The position numbers were made by a program, and so were the translations under genes. The notes beneath the pieces were generated by a model. It did not search any database and was not told where the DNA came from. It was given only the letters and a program-made list of their open reading frames with translations. From the NCBI GenBank assembly GCA_963772225.1, contig CAVYWD010000003.1, forward strand, positions 744,001 to 808,000: a DNA stretch of 64,000 bases. Reading direction: 5' to 3'. Below are positions 1-8,253 of the stretch, piece after piece. The first letter of the stretch is position 1. Each line of letters begins with the position of its first letter. Source of the stretch: CAVYWD01 sp963772225. Its GTDB lineage: Bacteria; Myxococcota; Myxococcia; Myxococcales; UBA5297.

Positions 1-42
1 CAACCCCGCGCGGACGGCGCGACACGCGGGCCATCCGGAAGC

Positions 43-80
43 GAGGGCCCCCACGGGCCGATTTCCCGCGGGGCCCTCTT
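43..80 (+). terminator. Hairpin, probable terminator of an upstream gene
   Basis: GAGGGCCCC at 43-51 pairs perfectly with GGGGCCCTC at 70-78 and is followed by TT. It lies before the first gene, so it would end transcription of a gene left of the window. The T tract is very short. Confidence 0.4.
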
Positions 81-114
81 GACGCGCGCCTGTCGAGCCG
101 CAGGAGACACGCCC

Positions 115-534
115 ATGAACAACAAGCCAGAGCAGCGAACCCCCGTCAATGAAGTGCACGTGCAGGTCGTAGACGAAGTGAGGGCACGAACCGAAGCGCT
201 CAAGAAGGCAGTCAAGTACCTCGACTGCCTCCTCGTCTCGAAGGGGATTGCCAAGCTTGGCGATCCGGCCCAAGGAGGCCCGACGGTGGCATCGGGTATC
301 GGGGCCGACGCGGACGGCGCTCCCATCGAGCCGAAGCCGCGCATCATCAAGACCTGCGACTGCGGCAGGGCCTACACGCACGAGGCCTGGCCCTGGCTGC
401 GCCTCGTCACGTTTCAGCGTCTGGAGGAAGACCTCGCCATCGAACTGCGCGAATGCGCCGGCTGCCGCGCCACCGTTGGCATCGTCGCCCACATCGTGCC
501 CTGCCACGTCGCGCGGATGGGCGAGCGGCCGTAG
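115..534 (+). CDS. Small protein with a C-terminal zinc-ribbon-like cluster, unknown function
   Basis: This 139-residue protein is not recognised. The ATG at 115 is preceded by a purine-rich CAGGAGA at a suitable distance, so it is preferred to an alternative upstream start. The first 60 residues are charged and helical. The second half has a CDCG motif and, about 35 residues on, a CAGC motif, the spacing of a single zinc ribbon. A good terminator lies 50 bases downstream, so it looks like a single-gene unit. The zinc site is inferred from the cysteine pattern only. Confidence 0.6.
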   Translation: MNNKPEQRTPVNEVHVQVVDEVRARTEALKKAVKYLDCLLVSKGIAKLGDPAQGGPTVASGIGADADGAPIEPKPRIIKTCDCGRAYTHEAWPWLRLVTFQRLEEDLAIELRECAGCRATVGIVAHIVPCHVARMGERP

Positions 535-583
535 GCCGGATATCGAAGGACGCTGCCCAACGCCTCATCCATCGGCGACGAAC

Positions 584-614
584 GCCCCTGGCCGGTCTCG
601 GTCAGGGGCTTTTC
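584..614 (+). terminator. Rho-independent terminator
   Basis: GCCCCTGGCCG pairs with CGGTCAGGGGC around a short loop and is followed by TTTTCTCGTTT. It sits 50 bases after the zinc-ribbon gene stop and is the clearest terminator in the window. Confidence 0.75.
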
Positions 615-962
615 TCGTTTCAGTGCGCCAAGCAAACGTCGCGTACCCGGCCGACAAGAGCGGCCGATTCCGAGCTCGGCTGAATCCGGTCGGCCTCGAC
701 TTGCTATTCGAGGCGCAAGGAGCGTGACTGCCCCCGTCGCGAATGCAAGGCCGCCAGCCGACGGCAAAGCGAAACCTGCTCAACCAACAGAAAGGACCTC
801 AGATGATCCGCTCGAACAAGAAGCCAAGAGCTTCAGCGGCGGCGTGATTGAGATCGACCTGTCGGCGGCCTCGAGATCCACCCGGTCGTTGAGGCGAGGG
901 AGTCGGAGTAGCTCTCAGGGCGAGAAGTATCCGGAGGACCCCTTCGGCGTGACGGTCGAGGG
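615..962. other. No convincing gene
   Basis: Open frames here (one begins at 724) have no recognisable protein character and run into the out-of-frame zinc-finger gene. The stretch probably contains the left boundary of the IS21-type unit, but no terminal repeat matching the right side was found. Confidence 0.4.
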
Positions 963-1355
963 ATGCGACCCCGGAAGAAGGTCCGCAGTCGGCGGTGTAG
1001 CGAGTGCAGGAGTTGGTACTCCCCCGATCCTCGCGCGGCGGAGACGCAGCATGCATGCAGCGAAGCCTGTCGCCAGGCGAGACGCAAGCGACAGGCGCGC
1101 GAACGTCGAGCGAAGGCGCCTGAGGAGTTCCGGAAGGCGGAGCAGGCGCGACAAGCCCGATGCCGGGCCCAGAAGAGAGCCCTGCGATTGGGCGCGGGGC
1201 CGCCGGAGGCGGGCGACCAGGGGGGCTCGTTCGGCGCGCGACTCGAGGACGTGCTCGAGCTGGCGCTGGCGACTCCGCGGCCTTCTCGCGCTGCCCTGAC
1301 CGAGGCGCTGCGTGAGCTGTGCTCGTGCGCACCAGGCGCGGGAGCAGGCCCGTGA
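963..1355 (+). CDS. Small Arg-rich zinc-finger protein of the IS21-type unit
   Basis: This 130-residue protein starts with a basic tail and a cluster CSECRSWY followed about 20 residues later by CSEACR, a four-cysteine zinc finger. A long Arg/Ala/Glu-rich helix follows (residues 38-75). Similar short proteins commonly precede IS21-like modules in high-GC deltaproteobacteria; this is recalled knowledge and was not checked. A DNA-binding accessory role is plausible. The last 40 residues are less convincing as protein. About 270 bases with repeated motifs separate it from the next gene. Confidence 0.6.
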   Translation: MRPRKKVRSRRCSECRSWYSPDPRAAETQHACSEACRQARRKRQARERRAKAPEEFRKAEQARQARCRAQKRALRLGAGPPEAGDQGGSFGARLEDVLELALATPRPSRAALTEALRELCSCAPGAGAGP

Positions 1356-1367
1356 CCTGTGGAGCGA

Positions 1368-1593
1368 TGTCACGCGCCGGCTTCGGCGGCCAAGTTGGCG
1401 CGGCAGCAGGGGAAACCTCGGGGTTTTGCGCAGAGCGGAGCAGTGTCACGCGCATGCTTCGGCGTTCGGCGGCGCCGGCGAGTCGCCGTTTTCCCTCTGA
1501 GGAGCCGTCAGGCAGCGGGTGACCGCAGGTACGTGTCACGCGCCGGCTTCGAGCTCTCTCAGAGGGAAAAACGGCCCCTGTCACGCGCCGGGA
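1368..1593 (+). repeat. Four direct repeats TGTCACGCGCCGG plus an inverted repeat
   Basis: TGTCACGCGCCGG-like sequences start at 1368, 1444 (with CGCAT in place of CGCCG), 1534 and 1579; the first three continue as GCTTCG. Between and around them GCCGTTTTCCCTCTGAGGAG (1485-1504) is inverted at 1554-1575. The array lies just upstream of the ParB-like gene. It could be binding sites for that protein, a promoter-operator, or transposase-binding repeats. Confidence 0.6.
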
Positions 1594-1621
1594 TGGCCAA
1601 GGATCTCGGTGAGGGCGCACG

Positions 1622-2536
1622 GTGGCGCGCATGACGGGCGTGTCGACCGCGAGCACCGAGATGGCGCCGAGCGAGCTGGGCGATTCGCTCTTGGCGGTGC
1701 GACTGTGCGCGGGCGAGGCCACGCAGCAGATGCAGCTGTCGCTCTCGAAGCTCGGGCAGCTGACGCCGGTGCAGGCCTTTCGAATGGGCGAGAAGCTGGA
1801 GGTCTTCGATGGACTCAAGCGGTTGAGCGCCTCGCGCGAGCTTGGGTGGTCGAAGCTGCGCGTCGAGGTCCACGGCGTCGACTCTGCAGGGGCGAAGGTG
1901 CGGCTGTTGCGCTGCAACGCCGGGGCGGGTCTGTGCGAGCTCGAGGAGGGCTGGCTGGTGCGCTCCCTCTATCGCGACGACCACGTGAGCCAGCCGCAGA
2001 TCGCGATTCTGCTCGGGCGGGACAAGAGCTGGGTGTGTCGGCGTCTGGCTTTGGCAGAGGACCTGTCGGACGAGCTGACGGCGAATGTGCGGCTGGGGCT
2101 GTTGTCGGCCACCGCGGTGCGAGAGCTTTCGCGGTTGCCGCGCGGCAACCAGGACGCTGTGGGCCTGGTGGTAGCCCGACGAGGGCTGACCACGCGGCAG
2201 ACCGCGCGCCTGGTCGATTCGCTGCTCGCGGCCCAGGAAGCGGAGTGGCCGGCGCTGCTGGAGCGAGCCAGCGCACCCATGGCCGCCGAGTCCCCCAAGG
2301 GCAGTGCACCGCGGCGCACGCCCGGCGAGCAGATGGTCGCGGACGCCTGGGCGATGAAGCGCCTCTCGACGCGCCTGCACGCGCGGCTCTTGGAGCGGTC
2401 GCTGGCCAGCTTGGGAGCGCCGGCGTGCGAGGTGGTCTCGCGCGAGCTCGTCGAGCTGCGCGGTGCGCTGGCCGCCCTGACCCGGACCCTCGACGCGCGC
2501 CTCGGGGCGCCAGGAGCCTCCGATGCTTCCGCTTGA
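1622..2536 (+). CDS. ParB/RepB-like DNA-binding protein of the IS21-type unit
   Basis: This 304-residue protein has a ParB-type plan. An N-terminal ParB/sulfiredoxin-like segment (about 25-110, containing LTPVQAFRMGEKLEVFDGLK) is followed by a helix-turn-helix (about 115-150, QPQIAILLGRDKSWVCRRLA) and helical C-terminal segments typical of RepB/Spo0J relatives. The GTG at 1622 has GAGGG seven bases upstream; ATG at 1631 is the alternative. The gene overlaps istA by 14 bases. In the context of IS21 genes it is likely to bind the repeats just upstream and act in transposition or its regulation. That role is inferred. Confidence 0.65.
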   Translation: MARMTGVSTASTEMAPSELGDSLLAVRLCAGEATQQMQLSLSKLGQLTPVQAFRMGEKLEVFDGLKRLSASRELGWSKLRVEVHGVDSAGAKVRLLRCNAGAGLCELEEGWLVRSLYRDDHVSQPQIAILLGRDKSWVCRRLALAEDLSDELTANVRLGLLSATAVRELSRLPRGNQDAVGLVVARRGLTTRQTARLVDSLLAAQEAEWPALLERASAPMAAESPKGSAPRRTPGEQMVADAWAMKRLSTRLHARLLERSLASLGAPACEVVSRELVELRGALAALTRTLDARLGAPGASDASA

Positions 2537-4161
2537 CCCGCAGCTGGTCCACGACGTGGTGCAGCTCGACAAGGAGGGGATGACTTGGCGCGCGATCGCG
2601 CGGGCCCTGCACATCAGCCGAAACACCGTGCGGCGCATCGTCAAGAGCCACCAGGAGGCGCGCGAAACTGCGCACTCGGCGCTGCCACGGGTGCGCGGCT
2701 CGCGCCGCCGCGCCTCGAAGCTCGACCCCTTTCGCAGCCTGATCACCGAGCTGCTCGAGAAGTATCCGGACATCACCGCGCAGCGGGTCTTCGAGCATTT
2801 GCGCGACGAGCATGGCTACGCAGGCGGCGACACCATCGTGAAAGTCCTGGTGAGCAACCTGCGCCCGAAGTTGCCGCCCAAGCCGAGCCTCCAGACGCCG
2901 CCGCGGGTGCCGGGGGACATGGGCGAGTGCGACTGGTCGCCCTACCCGGTGGAATTCACCCATGCGCCGTCCATGACCCTGCAGGCCTTCGGATACGCAC
3001 TGCGCTACTCGACCCGGAAGTACTTCGGCTTCTTCGAGAGCAACGGCCTGCACCCTTTGATGGACGGCCACCGCCACGCCTTCGCGCGCTTCCAGGGCGC
3101 CGCGCGCCGGTGCACCTACGATAGCCAGAAGCCGGTGGTGCTGCGCTGGGAAGGCAACCAGCCGATCCTCAATCCCCGCTTCGTCGATTTCGCCACCTAT
3201 TACGAATTCTCCGCCGTCGCCGTGCGCCATGCCCCCAACCGCAAGCCCCGGGTCGAGCGGAGCTTCTGGGAGCTCTCCCTCAGCTTCTTCCGGGGCCGCT
3301 CATTCCGCGACCTGGCCGACCTCGAGGCCCAGCTCTCCCGGTGGATGGACACCATCGCCGACCTGCGCCCCATCAAGCGGATGAAGCGGCGCACGCGGAT
3401 GGAGCTCTTCGCCGAAGAGCAGTCGCTGCTGCGGCCGCTGCCGCGCCACCCCTACGACACCGCGCGGGTGCTCTACAAGCTCTGCAACCTCGAGGGCTTC
3501 ATGACCTGGGAGACCAATGAATATTCCCTGCCCTATGAATACGTCACCGAGATTCTCCCGGTGCGCATCACCGAGAATGAGCTCTTCGTCTACAAAGCGG
3601 ACCTGACCTGCCTGGCACGGCACGAGCTCAGGCCTCGCGGCGCGCAGCAGCAGTCGATCCTGCCGGGGCATCGGCCCCCGCGCGCCGAGGGCGGGCCCGA
3701 CCTCGAGCACCTGCGGCGCGCATTCCAGGATTTCTGGGGGGCCCGGAGCGGAGTACCTGGCGGCGCTCGAGCGGCGCGACTCGCGGTCGGCCGGCTACCA
3801 CGCGCGCAAGGTCCTTTCGCTGCGCGAGGGCTACGACACCGCCGAGCTCTGCAAGGCGCTCTCGCACGCGCTCTGCTTCGGCGCTCTCGAGCACGTCAGC
3901 ATCGAGAAGATCCTCAACGCCCGCTCCGACCGCCGCCGGCTCGACGAGTACGTCGCCGCGGCCTCGGCCAAGAAGCTCAAGAGCGCCGTCGCCCAGAGCT
4001 GCACCGAGCCGCGCGACCTCGCCGAGTACGACGCGCTGCCGTGCCGCGGCACAGTCCCCGAGCCCCAAGGAGAAGCGACATGCGAGCCCCCACCTCCCTC
4101 AAAGGCCCCGCCGCCGAAGCCCGGGAGCGCATCGAGCGGCACCTCGACCGACTCGGTCTGA
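2523..4161 (+). pseudogene. istA: IS21-family transposase IstA, +1 frameshift
   Basis: Residues 1-405 give a normal IstA start: a helix-turn-helix at 20-45 (MTWRAIARALHISRNTVRR), then the DDE integrase core with GECDWSPY at about 140 and a conserved ERSFWEL. At the G6 run 3736-3741 the frame breaks. Reading with G5 restores FQDFWGPGAEYLAALERR and continues with typical IstA C-terminal sequence to TGA at 4159-4161, about 546 residues in all. In the unshifted frame translation runs through nonsense sequence into istB and creates a false IstA-IstB fusion. The shift may be a sequencing indel, a real mutation or a programmed slip at G6. Confidence 0.8.
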
Positions 4162-4907
4162 GGGGGCTTTCCATCGATGCCTATCTGGCCTGGGTCAAGG
4201 AGCACCAGCCCTCGGACCTGGAAGCCGCCGAGCAGCTGCTCGCTGCGGCGGCCGCCATCAAGCGCGAGCGCAGCATCGAGTGGCGCATCAAGGGCAGCGG
4301 CATGAAGGTCCGCAAGACCATGGCGGCCTTCGACTGGGACTTCCAGCCCAAGCTCGATCGCCGCTTCGTCGAGGAGCTCTTCGCGCTCTCCTTCGTCCAG
4401 CGGCACGAGGACCTCTTGATCACCGGTAAGAGCGGGACCGGCAAGAGCCACATCCTGCAGGCTCTCGCGGTCCAAGCCTGCGAGCAGGAGTGGATGGTGC
4501 GCTACGCCCGGTGCGTCGACCTGGTCGACCACCTCTACGCCGGCCTGGCCGACGGCTCCTACGAGCGGCGGATGAAGAGCTGGTGTCGGCCCACGCTCCT
4601 GGTGATCGACGACGTCGGACTGGGCCAGCTCAAGCGCCGCGACGACGAGCCGACCGCGGCCCACATGATCTTCACCCTCTTGGATTGCCGACACGGCAGC
4701 GCCAGCACGGCGATCACGTCGAACATCAGGCTCTCCTCATGGGGCAAGTACCTGGGCGACGCTACCCTGGCCGCGGCGGTCCTCGACCGCCTGGCGGCGA
4801 CCTCCATCCGGATCGACATCGACGGGCCGAGCTTCCGGCAGCACCAGGCGCACCAGCGGGCCAAGGAGCAGGGACACGAGCTCCCGGTGGAGGAACCCCA
4901 TGATTGA
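4080..4907 (+). CDS. istB: IS21-family helper ATPase IstB
   Basis: This 275-residue protein is an IstB/DnaC-type AAA+ ATPase. GKSGTGKS (Walker A, about residue 119) and TLLVIDDVGLG (Walker B, about 171) are intact. IstB proteins organise target DNA and deliver it to the IstA transposase. The start overlaps the end of istA by about 80 bases, the usual translational coupling. The end overlaps the next small gene by 8 bases. No defect is visible. Confidence 0.85.
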   Translation: MRAPTSLKGPAAEARERIERHLDRLGLRGLSIDAYLAWVKEHQPSDLEAAEQLLAAAAAIKRERSIEWRIKGSGMKVRKTMAAFDWDFQPKLDRRFVEELFALSFVQRHEDLLITGKSGTGKSHILQALAVQACEQEWMVRYARCVDLVDHLYAGLADGSYERRMKSWCRPTLLVIDDVGLGQLKRRDDEPTAAHMIFTLLDCRHGSASTAITSNIRLSSWGKYLGDATLAAAVLDRLAATSIRIDIDGPSFRQHQAHQRAKEQGHELPVEEPHD

Positions 4908-5100
4908 GAGGCCGCCGCTGACGCTCAACCTCCCGCCGCTCGACGGCCCCACCGCGGCTTGGCTGCTCGACCTCTGCGGCCAGCTCCAAGTCGCGCTCTG
5001 GCAAGAGTACGGCGACGAGGTCGAGGCCCACTGGACTGCGACCGAGCCCAACCAGCTCCTCTACGGGCCCCTGCAGCCCGCCTCGCGCAAGAGGCGCTGA
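4900..5100 (+). CDS. Short protein coupled to istB, unknown function
   Basis: This 66-residue protein begins inside the end of istB (CCCCATGATTGA), a classic stop-start overlap. It is acidic in the middle and ends in a basic tail (ASRKRR). No family is recognised. The overlap and the terminator that follows at 5218-5260 support it as the last gene of the transposition operon. Confidence 0.6.
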   Translation: MIERPPLTLNLPPLDGPTAAWLLDLCGQLQVALWQEYGDEVEAHWTATEPNQLLYGPLQPASRKRR

Positions 5101-5217
5101 TACCGCGATTCTGCCCGGGCCGCAGGTGTGGCCCTCAGAGCGGGCTCCGCTGGCGAGCGTCCCGCGACCGCGACGGAATGCCTGCGGCCCGGGCGCCCTT
5201 CATCACCGCGACAGACT

Positions 5218-5260
5218 GACCGCCGGAGGCGCCCGACCCGCCTTCGGCGGTCGGCGTTTT
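5218..5260 (+). terminator. Probable rho-independent terminator of the IS21-type operon
   Basis: GACCGCCGGAGGC at 5218-5230 pairs with GCCTTCGGCGGTC at 5240-5252 (one G-T pair), followed by GGCGTTTT. It lies about 120 bases after the last gene of the unit. Confidence 0.6.
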
Positions 5261-5409
5261 GATCCCGCTCCGGAATGGGGCCCGGGCCCTGACGAGTCCA
5301 GCGCGGGGACAGCGCCTCGTTTCCGCGATCCGTAGACGGCGGGGACGGCTCGCCCGCCTCCGTATTCGCCCGCACCCTTCTGACGGCCTGCGCCCGCAAC
5401 CCCGCAACC

Positions 5410-5446
5410 GAGACTGGATCACCAAAACCGCCGAGAGTGGATCACC
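5410..5446 (+). repeat. Direct repeats near the right end of the IS21-type unit
   Basis: GAGACTGGATCACC (5410-5423) is repeated as GAGAGTGGATCACC (5433-5446). IS21-family ends usually carry several such repeats inside the terminal inverted repeat. No inverted counterpart was found on the left side. Confidence 0.5.
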
Positions 5447-5534
5447 TCCACGCCGCCGCCGAAGGCCAAGAGAATTGAATGGCGTCGCCAAGGGGGTGCC
5501 GACGCCTTCGAGAGCCGACAGCGTAGTCGAGGCC

Positions 5535-5729
5535 ATGAATGGCGCCTGGATTCGGTACTGCAAAGAACTGAAAGTGGTGGTCGACTCAAACTGCAGCGTG
5601 ATTCGCGGCGAGCCTGACGTCGAGGTGTATCGGAAGATCGCAGAACGCCTCGAGATGCAGGCCAACGGCCTTAAGGATATCGCCTTCGCATACAGGAGGA
5701 GCGCCGGGCGCTTGAGCTCGCGGAGCTGA
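5535..5729 (+). pseudogene. Remnant or very short gene, unknown
   Basis: From the ATG at 5535 an open frame gives 64 residues of good protein character (MNGAWIRYCKELKVVVDSNC and onward), with codon use like its neighbours. The same frame extends upstream only through the presumed end of the IS21-type unit, where the sequence becomes Arg/Pro nonsense. It may be a gene whose 5' part was removed or replaced by the insertion. No family is recognised. Confidence 0.35.
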
Positions 5730-5767
5730 TATCGAGGGTGCCCCAGCGCCAATCCTCGAAGCACTCC

Positions 5768-7462
5768 CTACTTGGTAGAGGACTTCGATTTGTCCGCAAG
5801 GTCCGAGGGCAGGAGCCCCAGGCTTTCCAGTCGCCGGTAGACTGTAGTCCTCGCGACCCCGAGCTCATCGGCGACCTTGCCCGGGGGGCCGACGCGCCGG
5901 CAGGTCTTCGCGACGACCTCGTCGACGATCGCATCGAGCTTCTTGCCGGTAATGAACACGCGGTTCATGTCATCCTCGTTCGGATCCTGCTCGGTCGCTC
6001 CAAACGCCTTCGCCACGAATTCGCCGCTCGGCTCGAAGCTGACGTCCTCGGCTTCGATCCGCGCACCACTGCGAGTGAACAACGCGCGGACGAGGGTGTG
6101 CTTCAGCTCCCGTATATTGCCGGGCCAGGAATGAGCGAGAAGCTGTCGCTCCGCGTCCTTCGAAAGGAGCACCCGCTCGCCGGGAGGGCAGTTCTTGTCG
6201 ATGAAGTGATGGATGAGCAGCGGCAGGTCTCCCTTCCGGTCGCGCAGGGGCGGAAGCACCAGATGCATCGCGAGCCGCCAGAACAGGTCCTCACGAAAGG
6301 CGCCGTGCTTCATCTCCGTGCGGAGGTCTCGGTTCGTGGCGACGACGACGCGGACATCGACTTTGATCGCCTGGGAGGAGCCGACCCGTCGGATCTCTCC
6401 GGACTCAAGCACGCGCAAGAGCTTCGCCTGAACGCTCAATGGAAGCTCGGCGACCTCGTCCAGGAACAAAGTGCCGCCGCTCGTCGCCTCGAACGCGCCC
6501 TGCTGAAGCTTGTCGGCGCCCGTGAAGGCGCCCTTCTCGTAGCCGAACAGCTCGCTCTCCGCGAGCGCACGGCTCAGTGAGGAGCAGTTGATCGCGCAGA
6601 AGGGGCCCGATGCGCGGCTGCTGCGCGCGTGAAGGGCGCGGGCGACGAGCTCCTTGCCGGTGCCCGATTCGCCGTTGATCGCGACGACCATCGGGGACTG
6701 CGCGACTCGGTCGATCGTCTCCCAGAGGCGGTGCATGGCGGGGTCGTTGCTCACCATGCCCTCGTAGATCGCCCCGGAGACCTCGGTGCTCTCGCTCGCG
6801 GCCCTGCGCAAGGTGATCTCGCTCTCGCCAATCTGGAAAGGGCAGTCGAGAGGGACCTGCGCCGCATCGATCCGGACGCGGCCGACGTAGGTGCCGTTCT
6901 TCGAGCGCAAGTCCTGCAACTGGAAGTAGGAGAAGTCGCACTGCTCGAGCACGGCGTGCTGCCAGGACGCGAACTGGTCCTGCAAGCGCACGGCGCACTG
7001 GTCGCCGGTGCCGATGAACATCTTGCCGGCGTACGGAATCTTGCGCTCGACGCCCTTCGCCTTGACGTGAACGAAGACGGGGCCAGCGGGCGCTGGCTTG
7101 GCCTCCGGCTCCGCCAGGGGCTTGCGCCTTGCCGTGTCGCTGCCCGTCTCCTGGGTGGTGTCATCGTCCGCTTCATCGGCCGAGAGCTCGAAGACCGCAC
7201 GCCATTGCGCGAGGCGCACCTGGGCGCCGTGCGAGAGCTTCGCCTGGTCGACCCGCTTGCCGTTGACCTCGACGCCCTTGCCGGACACGTCCCTGATACG
7301 CCAGCCGGAGCCGCTCTTCTCGATCGCGAACTGGCGCCGCGACACGGCTGGGTCGGGCACGACGAGGTCGTTTTCGGAGCTTCGTCCGACGCGCAGCCCC
7401 TCGTCGGTGAGGTTCACTCGGAGGAGTTCGTCGTTCTTGCGGTAGAAGAGGAGCTTCGGCAT
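5768..7462 (-). CDS. Sigma54-dependent activator with two FHA domains
   Basis: This 564-residue protein has two FHA phosphothreonine-binding domains (about 1-95 with VGRSSENDLVV and VSRRQF, and about 130-225 with a typical SKNGTYV). A sigma54-interacting AAA+ domain follows (about 240-465) with GESGTGKE (Walker A) and the GAFTGA loop that contacts sigma54. It ends in a Fis-type helix-turn-helix (about 520-555, KVADELGVARTTVYRRLES). It has no receiver domain, so the signal is probably a phosphoprotein made by a Ser/Thr kinase, and one lies at 19263-22394. Such regulators often control type VI loci. The link to this cluster is inferred from position. Confidence 0.9.
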   Translation of the reverse strand: MPKLLFYRKNDELLRVNLTDEGLRVGRSSENDLVVPDPAVSRRQFAIEKSGSGWRIRDVSGKGVEVNGKRVDQAKLSHGAQVRLAQWRAVFELSADEADDDTTQETGSDTARRKPLAEPEAKPAPAGPVFVHVKAKGVERKIPYAGKMFIGTGDQCAVRLQDQFASWQHAVLEQCDFSYFQLQDLRSKNGTYVGRVRIDAAQVPLDCPFQIGESEITLRRAASESTEVSGAIYEGMVSNDPAMHRLWETIDRVAQSPMVVAINGESGTGKELVARALHARSSRASGPFCAINCSSLSRALAESELFGYEKGAFTGADKLQQGAFEATSGGTLFLDEVAELPLSVQAKLLRVLESGEIRRVGSSQAIKVDVRVVVATNRDLRTEMKHGAFREDLFWRLAMHLVLPPLRDRKGDLPLLIHHFIDKNCPPGERVLLSKDAERQLLAHSWPGNIRELKHTLVRALFTRSGARIEAEDVSFEPSGEFVAKAFGATEQDPNEDDMNRVFITGKKLDAIVDEVVAKTCRRVGPPGKVADELGVARTTVYRRLESLGLLPSDLADKSKSSTK

Positions 7463-7552
7463 GGTGTGTGTGCTATCTCGATTGCGTGTCAGGGCTCGAA
7501 CCGCTCTCGGGCCGCCGCAGGCAGGTTCTCATCGCCCGCTTCCAGGGCGCTG

Positions 7553-7966
7553 TTACGAAACGGCTAGAGTGCCCCGAAGCGTTGCTCCGAGTTCACCGAG
7601 CTTCTCCATATATACGGGCTGCATCTCCGGTTCCTTGAATCCAGCCGCTCCGCGGGTGCGGGTATCCTCGAGCACCAGTTCGAGAAGCCGAGCGAGCTCC
7701 TCAAGTTCAGCGTGCCCAGCTTGCCGAAGGTCGAGCGTGTCGACCTCCGCTTCTATGCAGAAGCGGATATCGTTTGCCAGGCGAGGCGCGCTTCCCAGGT
7801 GTGGCGCGCTGTCATGGAAGAATCCGAACGACACCCAATTAGCAACGGTCCAGTCAAAGTTGTGCGGCAGAAGGATGCTCATGAAGTCTACTCCAATACC
7901 TTTCACTGCCGGCCCACGGCTCCAGGCCCCGGGCCCGAGGATCACCGCCACGCGAGCATGCGACAT
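7553..7966 (-). CDS. Candidate immunity or accessory protein, unknown family
   Basis: This 137-residue protein starts at the ATG overlapping the previous stop (TGATG), so the two genes are translationally coupled. It has no signal peptide or obvious motif. A predicted helical segment around residues 85-110 (HAELEELARLLELVLED) is the main feature. It is the last gene of an operon that contains a large effector, where immunity proteins commonly sit. The role is inferred from position only. Confidence 0.55.
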   Translation of the reverse strand: MSHARVAVILGPGAWSRGPAVKGIGVDFMSILLPHNFDWTVANWVSFGFFHDSAPHLGSAPRLANDIRFCIEAEVDTLDLRQAGHAELEELARLLELVLEDTRTRGAAGFKEPEMQPVYMEKLGELGATLRGTLAVS

Positions 7967-8253
7967 CACTTCAGCAGTGCCACTGGTCGGCATTGTCCGG
8001 TGCCCATATCAATCGAATACTCTCCGCCGTCGAAGTTGTATGCGTATAATCCGCCATCCAAGAAATAGATGTTCGTAAATGCAGAGTTCTCCCATGCGCC
8101 ATACTCGCCGACGCGCCACTTCTCATTGCCGCGAGAATCGAAACAGACGATATTCTGCTGGCGCTCTATCTTGTCGACACAAGAGTCATATCCAAACAAT
8201 ACGACCTTGTCGCCACTCGGAAGCCCTAGCTCCTTGATGCTTACTGCAGTCAT
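7966..8253 (-). CDS. Candidate immunity protein next to a toxin-tailed effector
   Basis: This 95-residue protein begins in an ATGA overlap with the stop of the effector at 8250-11064 and itself overlaps the next gene. Its sequence alternates short strands with aromatic residues (NSAFTNIYFLDGGLYAYNF), suggesting a beta-rich fold. Tight coupling directly after a toxin-like C-terminus is the usual place for a cognate immunity gene. No family is recognised. Confidence 0.6.
   Translation of the reverse strand: MTAVSIKELGLPSGDKVVLFGYDSCVDKIERQQNIVCFDSRGNEKWRVGEYGAWENSAFTNIYFLDGGLYAYNFDGGEYSIDMGTGQCRPVALLK

Larger units (their letters stand above)
963..5455 (+). mobile_element. IS21-type transposition unit with ParB-like and zinc-finger accessory genes
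   Basis: Five co-directional genes form the unit: small zinc-finger protein, ParB-like protein, istA, istB and a short coupled gene. istA and istB are the hallmark of IS21-family elements. The last four overlap or nearly overlap, as in one transcript. The right end probably lies near two direct repeats containing TGGATCACC at 5410-5446. The left end was not found, so the outer limits are approximate. istA carries a +1 frameshift, so this copy may be inactive unless the shift is a sequencing error or is programmed. Confidence 0.65.

Noticed and set aside
2523..4907. IstA-IstB fusion protein of 794 residues
   Set aside because: The middle 110 residues are Arg/Pro nonsense; shifting frame at G6 restores IstA, and IstB has its own start at 4080.
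5410..5446. Defined right end of the IS21-type unit
   Set aside because: The direct repeats fit IS21 ends but no inverted match was found on the left, so exact limits were not claimed.
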